Shown here: positions 12,764 to 22,163 of the stretch, one piece after another
Numbering within the stretch: position 1 is the stretch's first letter
Layout: each line of letters starts with the position of its first letter
From: Setoptus koraiensis
Taxonomy: Eukaryota > Arthropoda
Assembly: GCA_048013815.1 (NCBI GenBank)
Contig: CM106585.1
Span: 20,212,001-20,276,000, forward strand
DNA length: 64,000 nt
Direction: 5' to 3'
The notes under the pieces: generated by a model
Databases searched by the model: none
What the model was told of the DNA's origin: nothing
What the model saw: the letters and a program-made list of their open reading frames with translations, nothing else
Translations under genes and position numbers: made by a program

Positions 12764-14673
12764 ATAATACCAATCGATTAGGAGCACCGACCGAAGCGAA
12801 TGGCCGCCAAACTTATCCGAGTGCATCATCGCATTACTAACACCGCATTCATTTATCCGCTGTCCTGAGCCACCATGTTTACAATGTTGTTGTTCGCGGT
12901 GCAGCGTGGCCAAGACCGCCCGGTGCCCGTGCGCAAATAACTCGAATCGTTGGCCGTGAATCACGACGACACGACACGAATCGCTTCGCTTCAGTAGGTA
13001 CCGCTACATCATTTGAGTCAATTATTTGTGCCAGCCATTTTGCTGGCATATGACAATATTATACACATATATTCTCTGCACTAGGCCCGCAGAGATTGTC
13101 CGATGAAAATGTTGCAATGTTAATTATGTGACGCAATATGCATGTTTTATGCATGTTACATGCATGCAGCCTGCATATCCTGAATTTGAGAGTTTGTTGA
13201 GTTCAGTTTGTGCGACTGTTTGTCGCCATTTAGCCAAGTCGCAATTGCTGAGTGTGTGTGTGCGCTTGACATGGGATTTATTTGCATTAAATAAGCAATT
13301 AGATTCGACAGATGTATTTGTTGTTGCTGCAATGTTGCCGCAACGCAGCGCATAGGGTCCCTGGATCGACAAGCCGCGCGCCGTCGCGACCCTATGCGCC
13401 CCCGCGCGCGCAATTGCCGCCCGCCAGTTGCTCAGCCAACGGCAAACAGTCGGAGCAACTAGTAAACCAAACATCTAGTGAGCATCGACATGAAGCAGAC
13501 ACACGATATCCCAGCGACATATCTCACACACGGCCCCCCATTTGAGCGCCATCAGTGAGCGGCGGCATGATGAACAATATTTGCAAAACCTTTGCAAACT
13601 TTTGCATGCCACAATCTCATTCCTGGGCGCTGAGACTGCAGTCGCAGCAATAGGAGAATGAGTGTGTGTCGAAAATAATTTCACACAATCTCTGCTGCAA
13701 CGAATAGCTGGCTGGCTGGCTAACTTTTGAAACTGAATGATGTGAAAATTCAGTGAAATTGAAAATTTGCATTCGCTCGCAACACAAACACAATCTTGTA
13801 GCGGCAGTTTACAAGTTTACAAGTGAAGTGGCGAATTTGGGGCGTTGTCGCCCCAAGTCACAGCATCCCTCAATAGTTGTTTGTTTGTGTTGTCCCATGT
13901 GCCAAATGACAACCAACAGTAGGCAAAGTGATTAATTTACTGTGTGTGTGTGTGTGTGTGCCATTCGCTGCTGATGCCATCGCCAAACAAACCTACAGAC
14001 TATTAGTCGCTAGAAGCGGTAATATTTGCAGTCGCTAGTTACAACTCGCGACAGCCGCAGCAACGGCAACATCGAGCGGCTCGATCATTGCGAATCATTG
14101 AGTCACTTCTCTAGCGCTTCTTTTCCTCTTCGTCTTCGTTCTCGTCTTCGTCGTCTTGCCTTTGCCTGTGTCGTCTAGCCACCAATCTTGTCAACGAATG
14201 CTCTGCGTATCGTCGTGATAAAACGATGACACATGCATGGCAGCTTACGCACGACGCAAAGTATCGATCTTAGCGGGCCTCTTTAGTCTCTCTATCTCTC
14301 TGTCTTGCTCTTGCTCTGTGCCTTCAGCTCGATCTTATCCACATCGATAATTTGACATATGCCCAATCTGCCATCCAATCCGAGCTCTCTATTCACCAGG
14401 CCGCAGTTATATTTGTTTGTATATGGTTATATAATTAAAGTTACATCTCACTCACGCTCTCCGCAGCGATGACTAATCAATGCCAAAGAATACATGTCCC
14501 TGCCGAAGAATAATACATGTAGACGTAATAAAACTGCTGCAACGACAACATCACCACAGACATAGACAGCATCAAACAGACAAATAGACACCACGCAAAC
14601 AACTTGAGAGGTCTAATCTTGTTATTTTATTTATTGAATAAATCTTATGCTATTTGCAAGACCATTTAGTAGG

Positions 14674-15374
14674 ATGGCCTCACCAAAGATAACATGCCAT
14701 GGAGCCGGTTTAGTGGCAGGTGACGCCGGCAGAAAGAATAATTTCACTGTGTTCGTCCAACAAGGAAAAATTGGCGGAATATCAGTCGCATTCGAGGGTA
14801 ATTATGACACACCTTACAATACACACACACAATATCATAAAAACTTGTGATGAACTTGATTTAGCTCATCATTCAACTTAACTGATAAACAAACTGTTAA
14901 AACCATTCACACTCCGTTCATACAGGACCATCCAAGCCAGAAATCACATTCAAAGACAACAAAGACAACAGCGTTGAGGTCACCTATGTGCCCAAGGTGG
15001 GCGGCGACTACAAGATACATGTCAGCTATGAGGACAAACCAGTTAAGGGATCGCCATTTTACTTGAAGATCACCGGCAATGCTGAAAATACCAAAAAATT
15101 AGTGGAAAAGATCAGCTGCTCTGGTGAGGCGCTCAGTCAGGGCAAAGTTGGTACTGTTAACGAGGTCACTGTCAACTGTAAAGACGCTGGTATCACCGGT
15201 GGTCTCAGTATCGCCATGGAGGGTCCAAGCAAGCCAGAGGTTTCTTTCGAAGATAACAAAGATGGCACATTGAGGGTCAAGTACAAGCCACAACAAGCTG
15301 GAAAGTATCGTCTTCATTTGAAATTTGGCGAATTCTCAGTACCAGGCTCGCCATACAACATTACAGTATCCTAA
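14674..15374 (+). CDS. Two-repeat filamin-domain protein
   Basis: Two exons, 14674-14797 and 14926-15374, join in frame through a split Gly codon and give about 190 aa. The product is two Ig-like filamin repeats. Repeat 1 starts at MASPKITCHGAG and ends near VKGSPFYLKITG. Repeat 2 runs from KISCSGEAL to VPGSPYNITVS. The hallmark phrases are present: EGPSKPE twice, GGDYKIHV or GKYRLHL, and GSPF/Y. Filamins are normally long actin cross-linkers with about 20 or more repeats and calponin-homology domains, none of which is visible. So this is either a short stand-alone filamin-repeat protein or the last exons of a longer gene with distant 5' exons. A longer start at 14647 is in frame and adds nine residues. 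AATAAA lies at 15549-15554. Confidence 0.85.
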
Positions 15375-15548
15375 ATGATGTTTTTCAAGTGCCTCTGTCG
15401 TCTTCTATAATTAGTCGTTCGTTATCATTTATATTGTTATTATCACCATTATTATATTTGTTGTTTTGTGCAACACTAACAATTGTGAACACCACGAACA
15501 ATCAAGTCAATCCTCATCGGTAATGTGCCTATGTAAAACAAAAGCAAA

Positions 15549-15554
15549 AATAAA
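15549..15554 (+). terminator. Poly(A) signal of the filamin-domain gene
   Basis: AATAAA lies about 175 bases after the TAA stop at 15372-15374 and only about 77 bases from the stop of the convergent UTP11 gene. Confidence 0.6.
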
Positions 15555-15630
15555 ACAACTACAACATAATAAATCAACTGATGATGACAATTTGACGTGT
15601 TGAGCTTGCCTACGATTATTATTAAATGTA

Positions 15631-16044
15631 TTAAATAAAGAATGTGTGCTTGTTTTTAACACCACGATCCTCATCAACAAGATGCTTTTGCTCTTTCTTT
15701 CTTCTTTGTCTTTTCCGTAACAATGTTTCGTTGTAGTTCCTACATAGTTGCTCTTTACCTAACAGTTGACGTTCCTTATCTGGTGTGAGTTCGTCCTTTG
15801 GCAATTCATAATGTACACCGTCTACCAGACGTGAATTGATCATGTGGAAAACAAATTCATTGGGATTTCTATCTAAGGCTTTGTTCTTAAGCTGCTTGAT
15901 TCTCGTTTCTTTGGCATGATGATCTTCGGCTCTTTTCTTATAATCTTTCTTCTTTTCCAAGTAGCCCAATTTCTGTCTGTGTTTCGGTTGTCTCCTCTCT
16001 TTGTGTATCCGCCGAGCTAATTTATCTGCCTTCTTGAAAGACAT
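15631..16044 (-). CDS. UTP11: UTP11-like U3 snoRNP/SSU processome protein, C-terminally short
   Basis: A single exon of 137 aa. UTP11 is a nucleolar component of the small-subunit processome that works with U3 snoRNA in 18S rRNA processing. The sequence matches the family from its first residues: MSFKKADKLARR, then RRQPKHRQKLGYLEKKKDYK, then NPNEFVFHMINSRLVDGVH. The family is usually about 250 aa. Here the frame stops right after KNKHTFFI, inside the conserved NKHxFF motif, so roughly the C-terminal 45% is missing. No downstream frame on this strand restores the family sequence. It is intronless. It could be a truncated but working gene, or a decayed copy with the full gene elsewhere. It is divergent from AARS2 (320 bp apart) and convergent with the filamin-domain gene. 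Confidence 0.85.
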   Translation of the reverse strand: MSFKKADKLARRIHKERRQPKHRQKLGYLEKKKDYKKRAEDHHAKETRIKQLKNKALDRNPNEFVFHMINSRLVDGVHYELPKDELTPDKERQLLGKEQLCRNYNETLLRKRQRRKKEQKHLVDEDRGVKNKHTFFI

Positions 16045-16364
16045 TGCGCCGCCTTAAAAAAAGGATTTGTTACTGTTCAATAAATTAGGTTTAGCCTCAG
16101 TTAGATGAAGATAAAACTATCCCATGGACCATTGGTATTTTGCCAAATGATATTCCATTCGAGTCCACGTGCAATAACAAAATCAATTCGACGATGTGCG
16201 CGAAATTCAAAGAATCTTAAAATTTCCTAGACATTATTCGACATGTGTTGGGCGCGTGGGTCCATTGCAATTATAATATCGCCAGACTGTTTATGGACGA
16301 GGAACAACACATGTCGACTCATGTTGCCATTTTATATTGGATTACATAATTATTATATGTCGCC
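16045..16364. promoter_or_regulatory. Shared divergent promoter region, UTP11 / AARS2
   Basis: These 320 bp separate the start codons of two divergent genes, so they must hold both promoters unless one lies inside the neighbouring gene. A canonical E-box CACGTG is at about 16169-16174. No TATA box placed sensibly for either gene was seen. The regulatory role is inferred from position. Confidence 0.5.
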
Positions 16365-17690
16365 ATGGCGGGGGTCAGGCTGTCACACCGACTGAGACTT
16401 CAATTTATCGATTATTTCGTCAAGGAACATGGACACGAACACATTAGATACAGTTCTGTGATACCGGAAAAGGATCGGTCAATCGAATTTGTTAATGCTG
16501 GCATGAATCAATTCAAGCAGTTGTTTTTAAACGACGCCGGACAGAACCAATTATTGAAGAGGGCTTGCAACTATCAGAAATGCATCAGAGTTGGTGGCAA
16601 ATTGTGCGATATTAATACCGTTGGACGAGACTTCAGGCACCATACGTTCTTCGAGATGTTAGGCAACTGGTCATTTGATGATTATGGTAAGGAGGAGGCT
16701 TGTCGATGGGCCTGGCAATATCTCACCGAACATCTCAAGTTGAAGAAAGAGCGTCTGTTTGTTACTTACTTTGGAGGATTAACCAAAGATGAAAGTGATA
16801 CAGAGACCAGAGGTATATGGTCCCGGTTAGGATTGGACGCTGAACGTATCATCGAGAATAGACAAGGCGACAACTTTTGGGAAATGGGCTCAACTGGGCC
16901 ATGTGGTAAATCTACAGAAATTTTTTATCTAATTGAACCCTGTGGGCGAGATATAACTCAGCAAAACATTGATAACTCATTAGAGATTTGGAATATAGTT
17001 TTTGTCAATCAAAGACGACTTGAGAATGGTGATCTTATAGATTTAAATAGAAAATTCATAGACACTGGTATGGGTTTGGAAAGGATAACGAGTGTGGCTC
17101 AAAATGTTAGCTCCAATTACGACACAGACCTATTCAAGCCTCTATTTGACATAATTCAACAAAAGACCGATTGTAAACCGTATTCTGGCTCAGAGAAAAA
17201 CGAATTGGATATCAACTATCGGATAATAACTGATCATGCCAGAATGATGACCATTAGCCTGGCAGATGGTCTAGAACCTGGCAGAAGAGGTGCAGCAAAC
17301 GATCTGCGTAAGGTGATAAAGAGATCTTTCTGGATAGCTGAGAATGCATTTAAATCAAACCGGGCCAAATATCTTATGTTCGATCTAGTCGATGGTGTAG
17401 TTGAAACGCTAAAAGATGCCTATCCAGAGTTGGTGTCTAGAGTCTCCCATATCCGACGGACTTTGCAGAGAGAGTATGTCAGATTCGAGTCGAATAATCA
17501 AATCATAGAAGACAGATTTCTAAGTCTAGTAGATGCTGAACCAAAGCACAACAGGATATTTGATAGCAAACTGGCCTATTTGCTCTATAAGGAGAACGGT
17601 GCTTCATTGGAACAAATTGATAGTTTATGTAAAAAGTATAACAAGTTAGTTGATTGGGAAGCCTTCGAAGTGTGCAGGTCGAGTGCTTGA
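16365..17690 (+). CDS. AARS2: Minimal alanyl-tRNA synthetase (mitochondrial type)
   Basis: A single exon of 441 aa, starting ATGGCGGGG. It charges tRNA-Ala. The class II catalytic domain is clear: FVNAGMNQFKQLF, RHHTFFEMLGNWSF, GDNFWEMGSTGPCG, EIWNIVFVNQ and DTGMGLERI (motif 3 region), then IITDHARMMTISLADG of the tRNA-recognition domain. The protein ends at VDWEAFEV. It therefore lacks the editing domain with its HxxxH zinc motif and the C-terminal C-Ala domain; family members usually reach 850-1,000 aa. Its length is close to the E. coli 1-461 fragment known to keep aminoacylation. The usual TGPCGPCTE segment reads TGPCGKSTE. No clear targeting peptide is seen, so the mitochondrial assignment rests on divergence and domain loss. 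AATAAA lies seven bases after the stop. Confidence 0.88.
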   Translation: MAGVRLSHRLRLQFIDYFVKEHGHEHIRYSSVIPEKDRSIEFVNAGMNQFKQLFLNDAGQNQLLKRACNYQKCIRVGGKLCDINTVGRDFRHHTFFEMLGNWSFDDYGKEEACRWAWQYLTEHLKLKKERLFVTYFGGLTKDESDTETRGIWSRLGLDAERIIENRQGDNFWEMGSTGPCGKSTEIFYLIEPCGRDITQQNIDNSLEIWNIVFVNQRRLENGDLIDLNRKFIDTGMGLERITSVAQNVSSNYDTDLFKPLFDIIQQKTDCKPYSGSEKNELDINYRIITDHARMMTISLADGLEPGRRGAANDLRKVIKRSFWIAENAFKSNRAKYLMFDLVDGVVETLKDAYPELVSRVSHIRRTLQREYVRFESNNQIIEDRFLSLVDAEPKHNRIFDSKLAYLLYKENGASLEQIDSLCKKYNKLVDWEAFEVCRSSA

Positions 17691-17696
17691 TAGGGG

Positions 17697-17702
17697 AATA
17701 AA
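17697..17702 (+). terminator. Poly(A) signal of AARS2
   Basis: AATAAA begins seven bases after the TGA stop at 17688-17690. This supports the short protein being the complete gene product rather than an exon cut off by a missed intron. Confidence 0.65.
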
Positions 17703-17953
17703 GTTATTCACAGCGTTCGTTTCAGTGAAATCAGCCAAAGTTTCGTGATCAAGACTTACGGTCCCTGATTATTCAAGCATTTCGCGCGTTTCAATTCGAA
17801 TTCTGCACTGCTCTGGGAACTGGACAGCTGAACGAATACACGTGCAGTTCATGCGGCTATTCATAATTTCTTTTCGCAAGAATCAACTGCGTGAATTTAT
17901 TGTCTATCAACATATAATTATATATTTGTTTGATGTTATATTGATCTAAAAAA

Positions 17954-19645
17954 ATGAGTCTCAACAACTCTTTGTCCAATATGTACAAGCATAAAATTGG
18001 AAAAGCTAAGAACACTTTACCCCCACCCAAGGAGGAGGAGAGAAAAGCAAAGCGCAATAAACTGGAGGAGATCGCAACCAAGAAGCCTACAACAGGCTTA
18101 AAAATAGAACGCCTTGGTCTGAGAGAAGCAACTTATTCTACAATAATCAGACACTGTAAAGGTTTGATTGCCAGACATGATATGCCCAACAGGTTCAGAT
18201 GTATATTGATTACTGGTCCTCGAGGCGTTGGTAAAACAACTTTAATCAATAGTATAGCGCTCCATACACAGTTGCCCCTTATAGGTTGTGATCGCTATGT
18301 AGATCATAATACAAAACAATATATCAGATTGTTGTTTCAGTCTGCAATAAAGCAGCAGCCTTGCTTGTTATACTTCGACAATGTTGATAAAGCATTCAGT
18401 CAAGCTAATATAACTTCGGGAGTCGCTGATGAAATTGAGAACAATATCTGCGACCTGATGGGCAAGAGTCACAAAATATTCATTTTGCTTGCATCGAGTG
18501 AGCCTCAAGCTGTTGACAAGCATTTGGGCGAAAACTTGCTTGAAAAAATTGAACTTCAGAGCCCTTACTACGAGGGGAGAATACAAATAATCAAGAATCT
18601 AGTGGAGGAGATGAAAAAACATAACAACTTACTTTCCCAGTTAAGTGAAAACGATATCCAGCATATTGCCAGGAGGACCAATCTATATTGTCCACGTGAC
18701 TTGGCATTACTCATTCAGACGGCCATAGGTTTCTACGATTCTCGGGTTCAGGCATCAACAGACAACGTAAATATGAGTGATTTCAATGAAGCTCTACGTC
18801 AAGTTGTTCCTTTCTTGAAACAAGAAGGATTCGAGCAGATACCGGATGTCACTTGGGATGACGTAGGAGGGCTTGACAATGTGAGAGAATTAATCAGATC
18901 TTCCATTCTGAATACTATTCGTGAACCCGATGGCTCCGATATTGACTACGGAGCTGGCATATTGCTGCATGGTCCGCCCGGTTGCGGTAAGACCCTCGTG
19001 GCCAAAGCAGTAGCCAACGAAGTAGGTCTGAACTTCATCGCAGTCGATTCCACCGACCTCATGAATAAATTTTTAGGAGAAACTGAAGCAAACATTAGAC
19101 GGCTGTTCGCACGAGCGAGACAGTGCCACCCATGTATGATATTCCTTGACGAGATAGACGCTATTTCGGGTAGTAGACCCGACCGTGATTCTAATCATCC
19201 GGGTGTGAACTGTGTTCAAGCTCTTCTGACATCAATGGATGGTTTCAAAAATAGAGGTTGTTTTGTCATGGCTGCCACCAACAGACTGGATTCCATTGAT
19301 CCGGCCATCAAAAGGAGTGGTAGATTTAGCGATCAAATCTTCATTGGTTACCCTTCGGAGAGTGACAGAGAACGCATACTTCGAGCTATTATGAGGAAGC
19401 ATCCCACTAATACTAAAATTGACGTCAGTATAATAGCCAAAGAGACTCCTCATTTCTCGGGGGCAGATTTGAAGCAGCTCGTAAGGAAAGCACGAGGATT
19501 TGCTTATGTCGAAGATCGACCTGTCGAAATGAAAGACTTTGAGAGATCCAAGCAAACAATCATGGAGCAAAACAAAGAGATAGGATGTAGAAAAAAGTCT
19601 GTTGTGAATTCTCGAAAAAGCAAAACGCTAAATGAGGCGTTTTAG
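17954..19645 (+). CDS. NVL: NVL/Rix7-type double AAA ATPase
   Basis: A single exon of 563 aa. NVL is a nuclear VCP-like ATPase that releases assembly factors from pre-60S ribosomes. Domain D1 has Walker A GPRGVGKT (about 88-95) and a Walker B reading LLYFDNVD, in which the catalytic Glu is replaced by Asn. Domain D2 is canonical: a linker IPDVTWDDVGGLDNVRE, Walker A GPPGCGKT (about 340-347), Walker B MIFLDEID (Asp399-Glu400), and ATNRLDSIDPAIKRSGR with the arginine-finger region. NVL is usually about 850 aa; the long acidic N-terminal region is almost absent here, replaced by a short Lys-rich stretch at about 20-45. D2 resembles NVL more than VCP or SPATA5, but an assignment within the AAA family without a tree keeps some doubt. 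It lies 263 bp downstream of AARS2 on the same strand; AATAAA is at 19752-19757. Confidence 0.82.
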   Translation: MSLNNSLSNMYKHKIGKAKNTLPPPKEEERKAKRNKLEEIATKKPTTGLKIERLGLREATYSTIIRHCKGLIARHDMPNRFRCILITGPRGVGKTTLINSIALHTQLPLIGCDRYVDHNTKQYIRLLFQSAIKQQPCLLYFDNVDKAFSQANITSGVADEIENNICDLMGKSHKIFILLASSEPQAVDKHLGENLLEKIELQSPYYEGRIQIIKNLVEEMKKHNNLLSQLSENDIQHIARRTNLYCPRDLALLIQTAIGFYDSRVQASTDNVNMSDFNEALRQVVPFLKQEGFEQIPDVTWDDVGGLDNVRELIRSSILNTIREPDGSDIDYGAGILLHGPPGCGKTLVAKAVANEVGLNFIAVDSTDLMNKFLGETEANIRRLFARARQCHPCMIFLDEIDAISGSRPDRDSNHPGVNCVQALLTSMDGFKNRGCFVMAATNRLDSIDPAIKRSGRFSDQIFIGYPSESDRERILRAIMRKHPTNTKIDVSIIAKETPHFSGADLKQLVRKARGFAYVEDRPVEMKDFERSKQTIMEQNKEIGCRKKSVVNSRKSKTLNEAF

Positions 19646-19751
19646 GCCTAATTTAACATCAATTGTACACATATGTCGGGACAGTCAGAATGGCAGAGGC
19701 TCCCCGGTAGATTTTTATAAGTGTTAAGATTTCCCAGTGTTAATAGGAACG

Positions 19752-19757
19752 AATAAA
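19752..19757 (+). terminator. Poly(A) signal of NVL
   Basis: AATAAA lies about 107 bases after the stop codon ending at 19645. The remaining bases to the COA8 start show nothing else recognisable. Confidence 0.6.
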
Positions 19758-20047
19758 TTCTATTAGGATTTTATATCCAAATTGTCTTTATTGATCTCAT
19801 TCTCTAAAGATCCATCATTTAGATCAACAAAGAAGAGCAATTACGGAGCTGATGATGATTGTGAAGCATTCGTGGTGGAATGTTAACAAAATATCGAACT
19901 TGCGCTCATTTAAAATTGGCGGCATATGATTTCGACCATGTCTTTCGTTCGTTGCATGGTGGTATACGCTAGATGCATCAGAACAAGTTCATTTGCATTC
20001 CAATGACATTTCGAAATCACTCCATGAGATGAACTATTACTGTCATT

Positions 20048-20557
20048 ATGATCACAAATAAATTATTTATCAACATGTCCTTTAGGGAGGGTGTTCCATC
20101 ATTGCTGGGGTTCCTGAGGTCATTGAATGGAATAACCGAAAGAAGAGTTGTTGGACAGCCTCACACCCTTTCGAGGCTTCGATTTGTCAAGATAGTACAG
20201 CGCCAGGATGAGACAGAGGCAGAGAAATTATATAGGAATAAATACGAGGCTTTGCAAAAATGGAATAACGATTACTGGACCGAAAACAACCAACGCTTTC
20301 ACAAGGAAAAATCAGCTTATATTGAGAAGCTCAACGGTGTATCAATGAATACTAGCGATAATGAAGAAATTATATCTCATGACCGACTGGCGCCCTTCTA
20401 CAGAGATTTTCTCGAAAGAAATAGAACGAAGAATATTGACTACAACAAACTTTGGTACAAACTACACACTAGGCTGCTGATCAGCGCCATGAAAGCGAAA
20501 TTTTCTCGCCTAAGACAGTCAAAAATATCTCTTGCTCATGCGGACGATATAAGATAA
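20048..20557 (+). CDS. COA8: COA8 (APOPT1) cytochrome c oxidase assembly factor
   Basis: A single exon of 169 aa. COA8 is a mitochondrial matrix-side factor that supports cytochrome c oxidase assembly and protects it from oxidative damage. The family core is visible: an SRLRFVKIV segment, ETEAEKLYRNKYEALQKWN, NDYWTENNQRFHKEKSAYIE, then LAPFYRDFLERNRTKNIDYN and KLWYKLHTRL. The length fits the family (about 190-200 aa). The basic, poorly conserved N-terminus suits a mitochondrial presequence. A second in-frame ATG at 20075 (context CAACATG) may be the real start and would remove nine residues. AATAAA is at 20673-20678. Confidence 0.85.
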   Translation: MITNKLFINMSFREGVPSLLGFLRSLNGITERRVVGQPHTLSRLRFVKIVQRQDETEAEKLYRNKYEALQKWNNDYWTENNQRFHKEKSAYIEKLNGVSMNTSDNEEIISHDRLAPFYRDFLERNRTKNIDYNKLWYKLHTRLLISAMKAKFSRLRQSKISLAHADDIR

Positions 20558-22163
20558 TCAGCTACTCATCAATCAAATGGATTGTTAGGAAAAAATACAT
20601 AGTGATAATCGTTAATTCTAGCTAAAGATATTCTGACAAGATTGTCATTTTTTGTGTTAGAAATGTTGATTAAATAAAAAAACTAGAAACGCTCAACATA
20701 TCCCTTGTGATCGGGGCCTCTTTTCACAATTAAGGAGAAACGGATGCCGAGGGATTGATGAGGTGATAAAGGAAATATTGATTACAAAAAAGTTTATTCT
20801 GTATCATGTACCACTTACTTTTCAATTAATACATGCGTATATGTTGCATGATTTTGGCGATCATTGGATACTCAAGTGAATGGTTGTACACAAAATCAAT
20901 ATCAAGTTGCACTATATGTTGTGGTGCTAAATCAACTAGGCTTAAAATGGAATAAATTGATGATAAAACTCTGAATGTTGAGCTGAGTAGTAGAGTTAGT
21001 TTGGACACTGTAACTCGAACTGTACATTTTTGACTCAGTCGGCCAGCATCACCTAGATTTGTTGTTAGATTCTTTGACCGTAGTTAGAGTGGCTGTAGTG
21101 GAAAGAGAGAAAAAGTAATCTTAATTCATTATTTGGCAACAGTCTCTACTGATCATGATTGCTGTCACAAAAATCCAATTCCAACCTATTAATAACAACA
21201 AGATAGCGGGATGGACCTCCTCTGGCGAAACTTTAGCAAACCTCCATGTTAGAATTAACTCGGCATTAACTCTAGATTATATTAAAAGAGAATATCATGT
21301 ACAAACGAAAGCATACTAAATTGCAAAGTGCCACTCGGCTTGATTATTTGACGGAATCGAGTGACAATTTCGAAACAACAAGCGTCAGGTGGATTCTAGT
21401 AATTATAATATTTCTTCTCGAGCATTTAGAAAAACTACATAAATTATCAAATTATTGTCAGGTCGTGTTATATGAACATCGTTATATATATTGTATACAA
21501 ACAAATAATACAATAGAGGATCGCACTTCTTTGTCTCTCGTTTGGTTAGTAACTGGGTTTAGTTATATCAAGCGGTATACAGTTTCAGAACTTATTCATT
21601 GTTGTAACTGCATCAATTATTACGAGCCACCAATTGAACTGGCAAAGGCTAGCATAGTTGGACACATTTTGCGAATGATACACAGGTATGATACACTTGC
21701 TTTAGGGCCAAATGATAAGGCAGTAGAGCTTAATCGGATAAAGTATCGGACAATTAGAAAAGAAACAGACCTGTGTACAAGAGATGATTCAAATTTCAGA
21801 ATTGTATTACCATTACTCAGAAAAGTGTTTCGATCAGGACCCCCTTAGTTATCGTATAAATTGTCGCCTGCGATTTCAAATATATATTAAATGAACTTTT
21901 TGCTGCATCCAGTGAGCAACCCATGTGATAATAGTTAAAAAGTTATAATTTTTTCTCTAGAAAGTTATTGAATGTCAAGGTCGTTGTTAACTTAAATTGG
22001 CACAAACAAAATTATGGCAGGATTGTCTATTTGCACAAAGAGTCAATAGCTTTTAAGAACGAGAGAAGAGTTTAGGAACAATTATTTTTAGAAAAGATCA
22101 ACAGCAGCAATAAGTGAAAGATTTTATAGATTTAATTAGTTGGTTACTAACAAAAAACGCAAG
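20558..22163. other. Intergenic region between COA8 and the convertase gene
   Basis: AT-rich and mostly featureless. It contains the COA8 poly(A) signal at 20673-20678 and the unassigned 183-codon ORF listed separately. On the minus strand, a pyrimidine tract ending in CAG near 21090-21110, together with an AATAAA near 20790, could mark the last exon of an unknown transcript. Only about 13 codons are open there, so no gene is called. Confidence 0.4.
21297..21848 (+). CDS. Unassigned 183-codon ORF
   Basis: An ATG-started frame of 183 codons in AT-rich DNA, where frames this long are less expected by chance. The product has one hydrophobic stretch (about 32-41, ILVIIIFLLE) and scattered Cys, without a motif I recognise. 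No poly(A) signal directly follows. It may be a lineage-specific gene, an exon, or chance. It should be treated as hypothetical. Confidence 0.25.
   Translation: MYKRKHTKLQSATRLDYLTESSDNFETTSVRWILVIIIFLLEHLEKLHKLSNYCQVVLYEHRYIYCIQTNNTIEDRTSLSLVWLVTGFSYIKRYTVSELIHCCNCINYYEPPIELAKASIVGHILRMIHRYDTLALGPNDKAVELNRIKYRTIRKETDLCTRDDSNFRIVLPLLRKVFRSGPP

Larger units (their letters stand above)
10677..14673. other. Intergenic region without recognised genes
   Basis: About 4 kb. No frame resembles a protein and no tRNA was recognised. It holds short tandem repeats (an ATCGCGTTC-type 9-mer array at about 12556-12600, TG repeats at about 13941-13960), a perfect 38-bp palindrome at 12726-12763, and a small GCCAGC/GCTGGC hairpin near 13030. 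Pyrimidine-rich DNA at about 14110-14340 may include the promoter or leader of the filamin-domain gene; this is only a guess. Confidence 0.5.

Noticed and set aside
20780-21110. Minus-strand acceptor-like pyrimidine tract plus AATAAA, possible last exon
   Set aside because: All three frames close within 14 codons after the acceptor and no upstream coding exon is visible.
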